64,000 nucleotides of DNA from Oscillospiraceae bacterium (GCA_910575695.1 CAJTGJ010000002.1:62001-126000), one strand, 5' to 3'; positions 41,718 through 49,860 are shown, counted from the first letter of the stretch. Numbers and translations are program-made. The notes: generated by a model from the letters alone, not told the origin.

Positions 41718-42021
41718 GGTCATACCTCCAAGATGTTTTTTGAGGTGAATCAGGCGGTCAATTCCGGGTGATTATTGGCAGGAATCATACCGAAACCCGC
41801 TGCAAATCATTCAAAATAAGTCGTTGCGAACGGTTAGTACGTATAAAATAGCTGGCTACAAAACGGCTACAAAATTCGTAAGAAACCTATGTACAGCCCG
41901 AAATACGTGGATTATTTGGACAAAATGAGAGCGCCGAAAAATTTGTGTAAAAGAGAATAAAAGGCATCCATTCAGTCAAGAATCGGAGCAAGGAAAAACT
42001 TGATTGAAAGGATGTATTTTT
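41718..42021. other. gene-free right end of IME2 and left end of the IS256-like sequence
   Basis: About 300 bp. It contains the IME2 arm sites at 41853-41870. At roughly 41925-41960 there is a sequence (GAGAGCGCCGAAAAATTTG, then TGTAAAAGAG) typical of an IS256-group terminus. The transposase ribosome site AAAGGA lies at 42006-42011. No att core is present. Confidence 0.5.
41853..41870 (+). repeat. IME2 right integrase arm-site pair
   Basis: TGGCTAC (41853-41859) and CGGCTAC (41864-41870), 11 bp apart, the same spacing and orientation as at 29125-29142. In IME1 the att core lies about 100 bp beyond such a pair. Confidence 0.68.
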
Positions 42022-43330
42022 ATGGAAAGCACACCGAAGGAAATGCTGAAGGCCTACGTGGACAGCCAGAAATTCAGCAGCACGACAGAAATCATGGATG
42101 CGATGAAGGAAATGTTCCGGGACGTTTTGCAGCAGGTGATGGAAAGCGAGCTGGACACAGAACTGGGATACGAAAAAAGTCAGCGGGTGTCGGATTCTGG
42201 CGTCGAAAATAAGCCCAGAAATTACCGAAACGGATACTCGAAAAAGACCGTGAAAACCCAGCTTGGAGCGGTAGATGTGAAAGTCCCACGAGATCGGAAT
42301 GGAGAATATGAACCGCAGATTATTGGCAAATACAGCCGGAATGTGGACGGCATGGAGGAGAAAATTCTGGGGCTGTATGCCTGCGGGATGAGCCAGCGTG
42401 ACATCTCGGAGCAGATCAAGAGCCTGTACGATGTGGACATCTCGCCGGAGCTGGTGAGCAGGATCAGCGAGAAGATCATGCCGGAGGTCACGGCGTGGCA
42501 GAACCGGCCGCTGGAGACAGTGTATCCGTTCGTATTTCTGGACGCCATCCACTACAAGGTGAAGGAAAATCACCAGTACCAAACCAAGGCGGCGTATGTG
42601 GTTTTGGGCATCACCATGGACGGCACAAAGGACATCCTGGGCGTGTGGATCGGCGAACATGAGAGCAGCAAATTCTGGCTGAATGTGCTGAACGACCTCA
42701 AAAGCAGGGGAGTTTTGGATGTTTATCTGTTCTGCGTGGACGGTTTGAAGGGCTTTGTGGAAGCTATTGGGGCTGTTTATCCCCACAGCCAGGTACAGCG
42801 GTGCATCGTCCATCAGATCCGCTCCTCCACCCGCTTTGTCAGCTATAAGGACATCAAGCCGCTGATGGCGGATTCGAAGAAGGTCTATACCGCTGTCACC
42901 GAGGATGAGGCTCTGGAAAATCTCATGGCATTCAAAGAAAAATGGGGGAAGCAGTACTCCTCCTGCGTCAAAGGCTGGGAGGAAAACTGGGATATTCTGA
43001 GCACCTTTTTCGCATATCCCACCGAGATTCGGAAAATCATATACACGACGAATATCATTGAGGGCTTGAACCGTCAGTTCCGCCAAATCACAAAAAACAA
43101 GCCCAGCTTCACCAACGACGATTCCCTGCGCAGGATGCTCTATCTGGCCAGCAGGAAAATTGTCGAGCACTGGACCGCCAGATGTCGAAATTGGGACATG
43201 GTTTTGTCCCAGCTCCAGCTCATGTTCCAGGACCGCCTGACTGCCTGAACCCGGCTTCCTCTTAGCGTTTCCGGGCGGGGAGACGGCATTCACGCTGCGC
43301 GCGCATACCGTCTCTCCGCTCGGAACACAG
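41928..43330 (+). mobile_element. IS256-family insertion sequence, right terminal repeat not found
   Basis: An intact transposase with a left-end-like sequence at about 41928-41960. I could not find the matching inverted repeat (CTTTTACACAAATTTTTC-like) within 230 bp after the stop. A GC-rich hairpin (GAGACGG ... CCGTCTC, about 43280-43318) follows the gene. The right limit is a guess, and the element may have lost its right end in a deletion. Confidence 0.6.
42022..43248 (+). CDS. IS256-family transposase
   Basis: 408-aa mutator-type transposase with DDE chemistry. Landmarks: YRNGYSKKTVKTQLGAVDVKVPRDRNGEYEPQ in the N-terminal part, the first Asp in YPFVFLDAIHYKVKE, the second in LFCVDGLKGFVEAI with HSQVQRCIVHQIRSS, and the Glu region in IIYTTNIIEGLNRQFRQITKNK. 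AAAGGA lies 9 nt before ATG 42022. Length is normal for IS256 (about 400 aa), so the gene is complete. Confidence 0.93.
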   Translation: MESTPKEMLKAYVDSQKFSSTTEIMDAMKEMFRDVLQQVMESELDTELGYEKSQRVSDSGVENKPRNYRNGYSKKTVKTQLGAVDVKVPRDRNGEYEPQIIGKYSRNVDGMEEKILGLYACGMSQRDISEQIKSLYDVDISPELVSRISEKIMPEVTAWQNRPLETVYPFVFLDAIHYKVKENHQYQTKAAYVVLGITMDGTKDILGVWIGEHESSKFWLNVLNDLKSRGVLDVYLFCVDGLKGFVEAIGAVYPHSQVQRCIVHQIRSSTRFVSYKDIKPLMADSKKVYTAVTEDEALENLMAFKEKWGKQYSSCVKGWEENWDILSTFFAYPTEIRKIIYTTNIIEGLNRQFRQITKNKPSFTNDDSLRRMLYLASRKIVEHWTARCRNWDMVLSQLQLMFQDRLTA

Positions 43331-43475
43331 GTGGATAAGCCGAGTTTAGCCGGGTTGTGTCCAGCCTGGGAAATCCTCTGATTTGCTCCCGTTTCATCAG
43401 TTCATCCATAAAACGCGTCCTCTCAGCCCATACCATGATTTTTTATTTTTACCTCGGTTCACAATAAGGAAGCGC
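43249..43475. other. junction between the IS256 region and the LytTR locus
   Basis: 227 bp without an assignable gene. On the minus strand GAGAGGACGCGTTTT followed by ATG near 43411 could start a short frame (MDELMKREQIRGFPRLDTTR) that runs into the IS region, perhaps the stump of a lost gene. Confidence 0.35.
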
Positions 43476-43902
43476 TTATGTACCCCACCCCATCCGCTTC
43501 TCCAGCCTCAGCACCCCGGTGCAGAAACGCTCCCACGGCTCCAACGTTATCTGTGATGGGTCCGACTCATGGATACGCGCCCGGATCACCTGTGTCTGCT
43601 GGTACTCCATGTAGTGGGCGGCCTGTTCAGCCCGGAGCGCGGCCATCCCCTGCTGAAACACAATGGTCAGCCAGACTCCGGCGTAGAACAACAGAGCCAG
43701 CACCGGGATTACCGCCAGAAACGCCGGGTGGCGCTCGTAGAGCTGGAGCAGAACGCCGTCCTTGAACTCCACCAGCAGCCGGGAAATCACCTGTCCGAAC
43801 AGAATCCCCAGGACGGAAAAAGGCGGTGAGCAGGACGGCGTATGTCAATTCCGCTCCGGCGGAAAATACCTGATTGAATATCCGAAACCCTGTCTCGCTC
43901 AT
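43476..43902 (-). pseudogene. membrane protein gene with a one-base frameshift
   Basis: The first part (MSETGFRIFNQVFSAGAELT, then YAVLLTAFF) and the second part (VLGILFGQVISRLLVEFKDG to LEKRMGWGT) are in different frames. They join if one base is removed from the A5 run at 43817-43821 (T5 on the coding strand), giving TAFSVLGILFG. The whole would be about 141 aa with a helix near the start and another at FLAVIPVLALLFYAGVWLTIVF. It starts inside the LytTR gene end (4-nt overlap). It may be a true pseudogene, a phase-variable run or a sequencing error. No family recognised. Confidence 0.65.
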
Positions 43903-44618
43903 AGGCCTGCCCCCCTTTTCACAAAGCGGAGGTAGGCGTTCACAAAGTCCTGGTACTTGTATTTGGAGATCAACAGCCTCCCCCCATTGGTCGGGGTCAG
44001 CTCCGTCTTGCTGTACCCCTCCACATAGGCGAGATTGACAAGATAGCCCTTGTGGACACGGAAGAATTGGTCGCCCAGCTCCGCCTCCAAGTCCCGGATT
44101 TTCGCGTAGCAGGAAAATTCCCCGTCTTTCAGACGCAGCACAACCTTGTGATTGCTGCTTTCGATGTAGTAGATGCTGTCCAGCGGTACGGTTCGGCTGA
44201 CACCCGCCGATTGCAGCGTCAGGGTGCGGACGGGTGTTTCCCGGCCCGCTCCGATTTGCGCCGCCGCGCGTGTAAAAACCTGGGCAAACTTTTCCTCGTC
44301 CACCGGCTTCAGCAGGTATTGGAACGCTCCCACGTCAAAGGCATCGAACACATACCGCTCGTAGCCGGTCACAAAGATAATGACCGGCTGTGCCACGGCT
44401 GACCGTTCCCTGATCTGGCGGGCCAGCGCCATACCGTCCGGTCCGGCGGCGTTCAGCTCAATATCCAGAAAGAGCAGGTCAATTTTCCGCTGGTCTGCAA
44501 GACAGTCCTTGGCGGAGGCGTACTCCACAATCTCGCAGGGGCAGTCCTGCGCCCGGATCAGGGACGCGAGGTAGGCGCGGGTGGGGGCTTCATCATCACA
44601 GATTGCTATTCTTATCAT
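43899..44618 (-). CDS. LytTR-family response regulator
   Basis: 239-aa regulator with receiver domain (IRIAICDDEAPTRAYLASL; Asp52 in IDLLFLDIELNAAGPDGM; IIFVTGYERYVFDAF; LLKPVDEEKF) and a LytTR DNA-binding domain (SRTVPLDSIYYIESSNHKVVLRLKDGEFSCYAKIRDLEAELGD, FRVHKGYLVNLAYVEGY). No cognate GHKL kinase is present. The gene after it is frameshifted and then the IS256 region begins, so the kinase may have been lost with the deletion proposed there. Divergent from the PEBP operon. Confidence 0.9.
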   Translation of the reverse strand: MIRIAICDDEAPTRAYLASLIRAQDCPCEIVEYASAKDCLADQRKIDLLFLDIELNAAGPDGMALARQIRERSAVAQPVIIFVTGYERYVFDAFDVGAFQYLLKPVDEEKFAQVFTRAAAQIGAGRETPVRTLTLQSAGVSRTVPLDSIYYIESSNHKVVLRLKDGEFSCYAKIRDLEAELGDQFFRVHKGYLVNLAYVEGYSKTELTPTNGGRLLISKYKYQDFVNAYLRFVKRGAGL

Positions 44619-44737
44619 GGCAATATTCCTCTGCCTGTTTATTCGTTCAAATGGCCGTCAGGATAAACCCGGTTGGCGTGACTGGTCCGTTTGATGACGC
44701 AACTGGACAATTCATCATACACCTTTTCCGGTAAATA

Positions 44738-44746
44738 TGCTATAAT
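44738..44746 (+). promoter_or_regulatory. extended -10 promoter of the PEBP operon
   Basis: TGC-TATAAT (TATAAT 44741-44746), 49 bp before the PEBP start; the -35 is poor. Confidence 0.5.
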
Positions 44747-44795
44747 TCGAGAGGCAGAGCATATCGCTGACAGCAAAACACCATCAGGAGGAGCT

Positions 44796-45257
44796 ATGGA
44801 CATTTTAGAATTTACCTGTACCGGCATTGAAAATGGCGGGAAATTTCCCATAGAGCATACCGGGCGCGGGCGGGATGTATCGCCTGAGTTTATGTTCTCG
44901 AACCTGTCTCCACAGGCCAAAACACTTGCGATTACATTAGAAGATTTGTCCCACCCTGTCAAGGATTTTACCCACTGGCTCATTTGGAACATTCCCGCTG
45001 CCAATCAGGTGAAAAGCGGGATTTCCTCTGGAAGTCATGTACCTGAATTGGCCGGTGCTTGTCAGGGCGTTGGATATGGTTTTCACCGATATGCGGGGCC
45101 AAAACCGCCAAAAGGGAAAACACATACCTATCGCTTCACTGTCTATGCGCTGGACTGTGGAATTTCTTTAAGCGTTCATTCCATGAAAAGAGCCTTTTTG
45201 AAGAAGACGGAAGGCCATATTCTTCAAAAAGGAAGCATGACTGCAAGATTTGAATAA
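44796..45257 (+). CDS. YbhB/YbcL-type PEBP family protein
   Basis: 153-aa phosphatidylethanolamine-binding-protein-like protein. The family blocks are present: DVSPEFMFSNLSPQAKTLAITLEDLSHP, FTHWLIWNIPA, and GFHRYAGPKPPKGKTHTYRFTVYALD. AGGAGG lies 4 nt before ATG 44796. Prokaryotic members have no firmly known role (ligand binding, possible inhibitor). It is first in an operon with an MBL hydrolase and an NTF2-like protein. Confidence 0.92.
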   Translation: MDILEFTCTGIENGGKFPIEHTGRGRDVSPEFMFSNLSPQAKTLAITLEDLSHPVKDFTHWLIWNIPAANQVKSGISSGSHVPELAGACQGVGYGFHRYAGPKPPKGKTHTYRFTVYALDCGISLSVHSMKRAFLKKTEGHILQKGSMTARFE

Positions 45258-45280
45258 CGAGCCAAAGGAGGCTGTCAACT

Positions 45281-46156
45281 ATGTACGAGCTGATCCAGGT
45301 TTCGGAGCGAAGCTATTACATCCAAAGTCCGGCAAAGATCGGGCTGGTGCGTTTGGACGGGCAGGACGTTTGCCTGATCGACAGCGGCAGTGATAAGGAC
45401 GCGGGCCGCAAAGCCCGTCAGCTTTTGGACGCCAACGGCTGGCGGCTCACCGCCATCTACAATACCCACTCCAACGCTGACCACATCGGCGGCAACAGGT
45501 ATTTGCAGGGCCAGACCGGGTGCAGAATCTACGCGCCGGGGATCGACTGCGCTTTTACCCGCCACCCCGTTTTGGAGCCGTCCTTTTTGTATGGCGGCTA
45601 TCCGTGTAAGGAGCTGCGGCATAAATTCCTCATGGCCCAGGAGAGTGACGTCCAGGAATTGGAAAAGGAATGTCTGCCGGAGGGATTTGCAATCATCCCC
45701 CTGCCCGGACATTTCTTTGACATGGTGGGTTTTCGGACGCCTGATGATGTGGTCTATCTGGCGGATTGCCTGTCCAGCCGGGAAACGCTGGACAAGTATC
45801 AGATTGGCTTTCTCTATGATGCCGCCTATTTGAACACGCTGGAGATGGTGAAATCCCTGCAAGCGAAGATGTTCGTCCCGGCCCACGCTGCTGCCTCCGA
45901 GGATATAGCTGGCCTGGCACAGTACAACATCGACAAGGTGCTGGAGATCGCGGACAAGATCACCGGCATCTGTCAGGAACCGCTCTGTTTTGAGGCCATT
46001 CTGCAAAAACTGTTTACCGACTACGGGCTGACCATGAACTTTGAGCAGTATGTCCTGGTGGGCAGCACCGTCCGTTCCTATCTGGCGTGGCTGAAGGATA
46101 CCGGCAGGGTGAACGGCCTGTTTGAAAACAATATGCTGCTCTGGCAGCGGGTATAG
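45281..46156 (+). CDS. MBL-fold metallohydrolase with altered metal motif
   Basis: 291-aa metallo-beta-lactamase-fold protein. The strand-loop IDSGSDKDAGRKARQLL and the metal motif are visible, but the motif reads H-S-N-A-D-H (IYNTHSNADHIGGNRYL) where H-x-H-x-D-H is usual, so the second His ligand is Asn. Later ligands are in IIPLPGHFFDMVGF (His), DVVYLADCLSS (Asp) and VPAHAAAS (His). A C-terminal helical region of about 80 aa follows. AAAGGAGG precedes the start. Substrate unknown. The NTF2-like gene follows after 9 bp. Confidence 0.88.
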   Translation: MYELIQVSERSYYIQSPAKIGLVRLDGQDVCLIDSGSDKDAGRKARQLLDANGWRLTAIYNTHSNADHIGGNRYLQGQTGCRIYAPGIDCAFTRHPVLEPSFLYGGYPCKELRHKFLMAQESDVQELEKECLPEGFAIIPLPGHFFDMVGFRTPDDVVYLADCLSSRETLDKYQIGFLYDAAYLNTLEMVKSLQAKMFVPAHAAASEDIAGLAQYNIDKVLEIADKITGICQEPLCFEAILQKLFTDYGLTMNFEQYVLVGSTVRSYLAWLKDTGRVNGLFENNMLLWQRV

Positions 46157-46165
46157 GAGGACGCT

Positions 46166-46585
46166 ATGGATAAGCGGGAAAAAATCATCAGGCTATGGTT
46201 TGATATGTGGCTGCAAAAGAAAGACCTGGGCATAGAGGACATATTTTCTGCTGATGCCCTTTACATCGAAAGCTGGGGGCCGCAGTATCAGGGCGCTGGC
46301 AAAGTGAAGCATTGGTTTGAGGAATGGAATACCCGGGGAACCGTCCTCCAGTGGGACATCAAACAGTATTTCCACAAAGAGGATCAGACCATCGTTGAAT
46401 GGTATTTTAAGAATACAATGGACGGCGGTAAGGTGGAAGCCTTTGACGGCATGACCCTTGTAAAATGGACGGCGGAGGATAGGATCCGCTTTTTGCAGGA
46501 GTTCGGCTGTAATGAGCATCGCTATGACCCGTATCTGGACGGTCCGGTTCCAAAGTTCAGAGAGGAACAAGCTATGTGGTTCTGA
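46166..46585 (+). CDS. SnoaL/NTF2-like protein
   Basis: 139-aa protein with a cone-shaped NTF2-like fold predicted from EKIIRLWFDMWLQKKDLGIEDIFSADALYIESWGPQYQGAG, VKHWFEEWNTRG, and TIVEWYFKNTMDGGKVEAFDGMTLVKW. GGAGG stands before the ATG. The family includes small-molecule isomerases and binding proteins. It is last in the PEBP-MBL-NTF2 operon, and a hairpin terminator follows at 46602. Confidence 0.85.
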   Translation: MDKREKIIRLWFDMWLQKKDLGIEDIFSADALYIESWGPQYQGAGKVKHWFEEWNTRGTVLQWDIKQYFHKEDQTIVEWYFKNTMDGGKVEAFDGMTLVKWTAEDRIRFLQEFGCNEHRYDPYLDGPVPKFREEQAMWF

Positions 46586-46601
46586 TTTTTGGCAAAGCGC
46601 C

Positions 46602-46636
46602 GCAGGGATTGGTTGACCCATCCCTGCGCTGTTTTG
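46602..46636 (+). terminator. terminator after the NTF2-like gene
   Basis: GCAGGGAT (46602-46609) pairs with ATCCCTGC (46620-46627), then TGTTTTG. The next operon has its own extended -10, TGTTATAAT (46686-46694). Confidence 0.65.
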
Positions 46637-46718
46637 TCAGTCCTGCGAAATTGAAGATATTTTACAAGCCAGCACAATCCCCGGCTGTTATAATGGGACG
46701 GACGAGGAGGGACTGCAC

Positions 46719-47555
46719 ATGAAAAAAGAAGTGCGAACGGTGGTCTGCGATGACGAGCTGCACATTGAGGCTTACCGTTTTGAGGGCATCGTACAGCCTT
46801 TTCCGAACCATTTTCACGAGTACTATGTGATTGGCTTTATGGAGGATGGGGAGCGTGCCCTGTCCTGCAAAAACCAGGAGTACACCATCACAAGGGGCGA
46901 TGTTCTTCTGTTCAACCCAGGTGATAACCACGCCTGTATTCAAAGTGACGGCGGTACGCTGGATTACCGGGGCATCAACATCACCAAGGAGGTCATGCTG
47001 GATTTGGCGGAGGAAGCCACCGGCCAACGGGAACTTCCCGGATTTTCCCAGAACGTGATTTTTGATGATGAAATCACCTGCTGCCTGCGCCCGCTCCATG
47101 AGCTGGTGATGAAAGGATCCAATGAATTTGGAAAAGAGGAAAATCTGCTGTTTCTGATTTCCCTGCTGATCCAGAAATACGGCCAGCCCTTTGAGAACTG
47201 CGTCCCGGAGTGCCGGGAGGAAATTGAGAAAGCCTGTGCCTTTATGGAGCGGCATTACGCGGAGCGAATTTATCTGGATCAGATCTGCCGCTGTGCCGGA
47301 TTGAGCAAATCCACCCTGCTCCGGGCCTTTGCGCGCTCAAAAGGCGTCACGCCGTACCGCTGCCTGGAAAACATTCGTATCGGCAAGGCCAAAAAGCTGC
47401 TGGAACAGGGAGTTCCCCCCGTTGAGGCGGCGCTGCAAACCGGCTTCTCCGATCAGAGCCATTTCACCAATTATTTCAACCGGTTTATTGGTCTGGCCCC
47501 CGGTGTTTATCGGGACATATTCAGAGATACGGAGGAATCAACACATGAAGGGTAA
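46719..47555 (+). CDS. AraC-family transcriptional regulator
   Basis: 278-aa regulator with a cupin-like N-terminal sensor (FPNHFHEYYVIGFMEDGERALSCKNQEYTITRGDVLLFNPGDNHAC) and two C-terminal helix-turn-helix motifs (YLDQICRCAGLSKSTLLRAFARSKGVTPYRCLENIRIGKAKKLL, VPPVEAALQTGFSDQSHFTNYFNRFIGLAPGVYR). GAGGAGG precedes the ATG. Its end overlaps the next MBL gene by 11 nt. It probably activates its own operon (MBL, EamA, DUF2000). Confidence 0.93.
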   Translation: MKKEVRTVVCDDELHIEAYRFEGIVQPFPNHFHEYYVIGFMEDGERALSCKNQEYTITRGDVLLFNPGDNHACIQSDGGTLDYRGINITKEVMLDLAEEATGQRELPGFSQNVIFDDEITCCLRPLHELVMKGSNEFGKEENLLFLISLLIQKYGQPFENCVPECREEIEKACAFMERHYAERIYLDQICRCAGLSKSTLLRAFARSKGVTPYRCLENIRIGKAKKLLEQGVPPVEAALQTGFSDQSHFTNYFNRFIGLAPGVYRDIFRDTEESTHEG

Positions 47556-48333
47556 ACGCACATTGGGAATAACGGATAATTGGTTTACAATTGACAGAAT
47601 TGATGATGAAACTTATATCATCAGTGAATACCGGCATTGGGAGGAAACCCATTGTTATCTGCTGAATGGAACAGAGAAAAGCCTGCTTATTGACACAGGG
47701 CTGGGAATTTCCAATATATATGATGAAGTCCGAAAACTCACAGATAAGCCTATCGCGGCAGTTGCCACACACATTCATTGGGACCATATCGGCGGGCATA
47801 AATATTTCCCGGAATTTTATGCCCACGCAGAAGAATTGGACTGGCTGGATGGGAAATTTCCCCTCACAATTGAAACCGTTAAGGAAATGGTGGTTGACCG
47901 TTGTGATTTGCCTGACGGTTATAGCGTTGACGATTATGAGTTTTTTCAGGGCAGACCAACGAGAATATTAAATGACCATGATATAATTAACATTGGCGGC
48001 AGGGAAATTGAAGCGCTGCACACACCTGGACACTCTCCCGGACATTTATGCTTTTGGGAAAAGAATAAGGGATATTTGTTTACCGGCGATTTGGTCTATA
48101 AAGACACCTTGTTTGCCTATTACCCTTCCACTGACCCGGAAGCCTATCTTGCTTCACTGGAAAAAGTTGCGGCATTACCTGTGAAAAGGGTATTCCCGGC
48201 GCACCATTCTCTGGATATACAGTCGGAAATCCTGGTCCGCATGGCAAAGGCTTTCCGCCAGTTAAAGGCAGACGGGAAGCTCCATCATGGCAGTGGTACA
48301 TATCATTATGGCGATTGGGGCGTATGGCTGTAA
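47545..48333 (+). CDS. MBL-fold metallohydrolase
   Basis: 262-aa protein with a full metal site: THIHWDHIGGHKYF (H-x-H-x-D-H), LHTPGHSPGHLCFW (His), YLFTGDLVY (Asp) and VFPAHHSLD (His). The start at ATG 47545 has GGAGG 8 nt upstream and lies within the AraC gene end. The lower GC and AT-rich codons of its first half differ from its neighbours. It overlaps the EamA gene by 10 nt. Substrate unknown; general thioesterase or lactonase-like hydrolysis is typical. Confidence 0.92.
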   Translation: MKGKRTLGITDNWFTIDRIDDETYIISEYRHWEETHCYLLNGTEKSLLIDTGLGISNIYDEVRKLTDKPIAAVATHIHWDHIGGHKYFPEFYAHAEELDWLDGKFPLTIETVKEMVVDRCDLPDGYSVDDYEFFQGRPTRILNDHDIINIGGREIEALHTPGHSPGHLCFWEKNKGYLFTGDLVYKDTLFAYYPSTDPEAYLASLEKVAALPVKRVFPAHHSLDIQSEILVRMAKAFRQLKADGKLHHGSGTYHYGDWGVWL

Positions 48334-49250
48334 AACGGATTTATGGAAGAAAAGCGGGGCGCCTCTCCGCCCTGCTTACCATCATCATTTGGGGAACGGC
48401 CTTTATCTCCACCAAAATTCTGCTGGTGGACTTCCAGCCGGCAGAGATACTGTTCTTCCGCTTTGCCATGGGGCTGCTGGCCCTGCTGGTTGTTTACCCC
48501 TGCCGTTTGCACGGGACGAGCTGGCAGCAGGAATTGACCTTTGCCGCGGCGGGCCTGTGCGGAATATGCCTTTACTACTTGCTGGAAAATATCGCGCTCA
48601 CCTGCACAATGGCCTCCAACGTCGGGGTGATTATCTCCGTGGCTCCGTTTTTCACGGCCATCCTGTCCCACCTGTTTCTGAAAGAGGAAAAACCCCATGC
48701 CAGCTTTTTCATTGGCTTTGCAGTGGCCATGGCCGGGATCGCCCTTATCAGCTTTAATGGTTCCAAACTGGAGCTGAACCCTGCCGGGGACTTGCTGGCG
48801 CTGCTGGCCGCGCTGATTTGGGCCTGTTATTCTGTGCTGACAAAGAAAATCAGCGGTTACGGCTACCACACCATTCTCACCACCCGGCGGGTATTTTGCT
48901 ACGGTATCCTGTTCATGCTCCCGACACTGTTCCTGTTCGATTTCAAGCTGGATTTCACAAGGTTTGCAAACCCTGTGAACCTGTTCAATATTCTCTTTTT
49001 GGGGCTGGGCGCGTCGGCCCTGTGCTTTGTCACCTGGAATTTTGCGGTCAAGGCGCTGGGGGCGGTCAGAACGAGCGTTTACATCTACATGGTTCCCGTG
49101 ATTACGGTGGTGACTTCCGTGGCGGTTCTCCATGAAAAAATCACCACCTTGGCCGCTGTTGGGACGGTTTTGACGCTGGCGGGTCTGCTCCTGTCTGAGA
49201 GCGGGCTGTTTTTGAGAAAAGAGGCAAAGCAAAATGGACTGGCAAAATGA
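48324..49250 (+). CDS. EamA/DMT-family transporter
   Basis: 308-aa membrane protein with ten predicted helices in two EamA repeats. The first begins LSALLTIIIWGTAFISTKILL and includes the characteristic ALTCTMASNVGVIISVAPFFTAIL. The second includes LLALLAALIWACYSVLTKKIS and VRTSVYIYMVPVITVVTSVAVL. Such proteins export or import metabolites, often amino acids or nucleobases. The start at ATG 48324 overlaps the MBL gene; the ribosome site is weak, so coupling is likely. Confidence 0.92.
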   Translation: MAVKRIYGRKAGRLSALLTIIIWGTAFISTKILLVDFQPAEILFFRFAMGLLALLVVYPCRLHGTSWQQELTFAAAGLCGICLYYLLENIALTCTMASNVGVIISVAPFFTAILSHLFLKEEKPHASFFIGFAVAMAGIALISFNGSKLELNPAGDLLALLAALIWACYSVLTKKISGYGYHTILTTRRVFCYGILFMLPTLFLFDFKLDFTRFANPVNLFNILFLGLGASALCFVTWNFAVKALGAVRTSVYIYMVPVITVVTSVAVLHEKITTLAAVGTVLTLAGLLLSESGLFLRKEAKQNGLAK

Positions 49251-49656
49251 AAAGTGCGTCATGGTCATTGACGGGAGCCTGCCCCTGGGCATTATTGCAA
49301 ACACGGCGGCAATCATGGGGATCACCCTGGGAAAGAAAATGCCGGAGGTGGTAGGGGCTGACGTGGCCGACCAAAGCGGCAACGAACATCTTGGCATCAT
49401 CGAATTTCCTGTGCCGATCCTGCGGGGTTCGCCGGAAATCATCAAGCGGATACGGGAAAGGCTCTACCAGCCAGATTTTCAGGATTTGACGGTGGTGGAC
49501 TTCTCCGATCTGGCCCAGGGCTGCAAGACCTATGGCGAATTTATGGAGAAAATGGGGCGCGCTCCCGAAAGCACCCTGCAATATTTTGGCGTTGCCATCT
49601 GCGGCCCGAAGAAAAAAGTCAATAAGCTGACCGGGAGTATGCCGCTGCTGCGGTAA
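49234..49656 (+). CDS. DUF2000 family protein
   Basis: 140-aa protein: KCVMVIDGSLPLGIIANTAAIMGITLGK at the N-terminus, then EFPVPILRGSPEIIKRIRERL and VVDFSDLAQGCKTYGEFMEKM. This is the DUF2000 pattern (a peptidyl-tRNA hydrolase II-like fold). It overlaps the transporter end by 17 nt. AraC, EamA and DUF2000 genes are often clustered in Firmicutes. Role unknown. Terminator at 49754. Confidence 0.88.
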   Translation: MDWQNEKCVMVIDGSLPLGIIANTAAIMGITLGKKMPEVVGADVADQSGNEHLGIIEFPVPILRGSPEIIKRIRERLYQPDFQDLTVVDFSDLAQGCKTYGEFMEKMGRAPESTLQYFGVAICGPKKKVNKLTGSMPLLR

Positions 49657-49753
49657 AGGTTATGTGCCGCAGCATGGCGGCTGACATCCAACCCGTCCGG
49701 ATAGTCCGCCCCCATTGACACATGGGGTGAAAACCGCCCACGAAATTGCACAA

Positions 49754-49788
49754 GGGAGACCGGGGACAGCTCCGGTCTCCCTTTTTTT
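49754..49788 (+). terminator. intrinsic terminator of the AraC/MBL/EamA/DUF2000 operon
   Basis: GGGAGACCGG (49754-49763) and CCGGTCTCCC (49772-49781), then seven T. Confidence 0.88.
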
Positions 49789-49790
49789 AT

Positions 49791-49827
49791 GTCAAGGCAC
49801 AGCCCATGAAATGGGCTGTGCCTTGAC
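49791..49827. repeat. perfect 17-bp inverted repeat with 3-nt loop
   Basis: The arms are 49791-49807 and 49811-49827 (GTCAAGGCACAGCCCAT and its complement), with loop GAA. No T tract adjoins on the side of the converging esterase gene, so it is not a standard terminator for that gene. Confidence 0.75.
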
Positions 49828-49860
49828 TATAGCCTGCCCAGGCGCTTGGGCCCCATGCGC

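Larger units (their letters stand above)
29044..41930. mobile_element. IME2: second integrative mobilizable element, right att missing
   Basis: Starts at the second att core. It holds integrase, XRE repressor, xis, RepA-like ATPase with 9-bp repeats, a MobV relaxase with candidate oriT, an IS21 copy, a thiol/Fe-S cargo and a truncated DUF6061. Paired TGGCTAC-type arms lie at 29125-29142 and 41853-41870. By comparison with IME1, the right att core should lie near 41970, but an IS256-like sequence is there and no GAGTGGGAAT is found beyond it. The right border is therefore approximate. Confidence 0.75.

Noticed and set aside
41894..41915. A degenerate att core near 41905 (TACGTGGATTATTTG)
   Set aside because: Only a weak match to GAGTGGGAATAAATATTT and too close to the arm sites compared with IME1.
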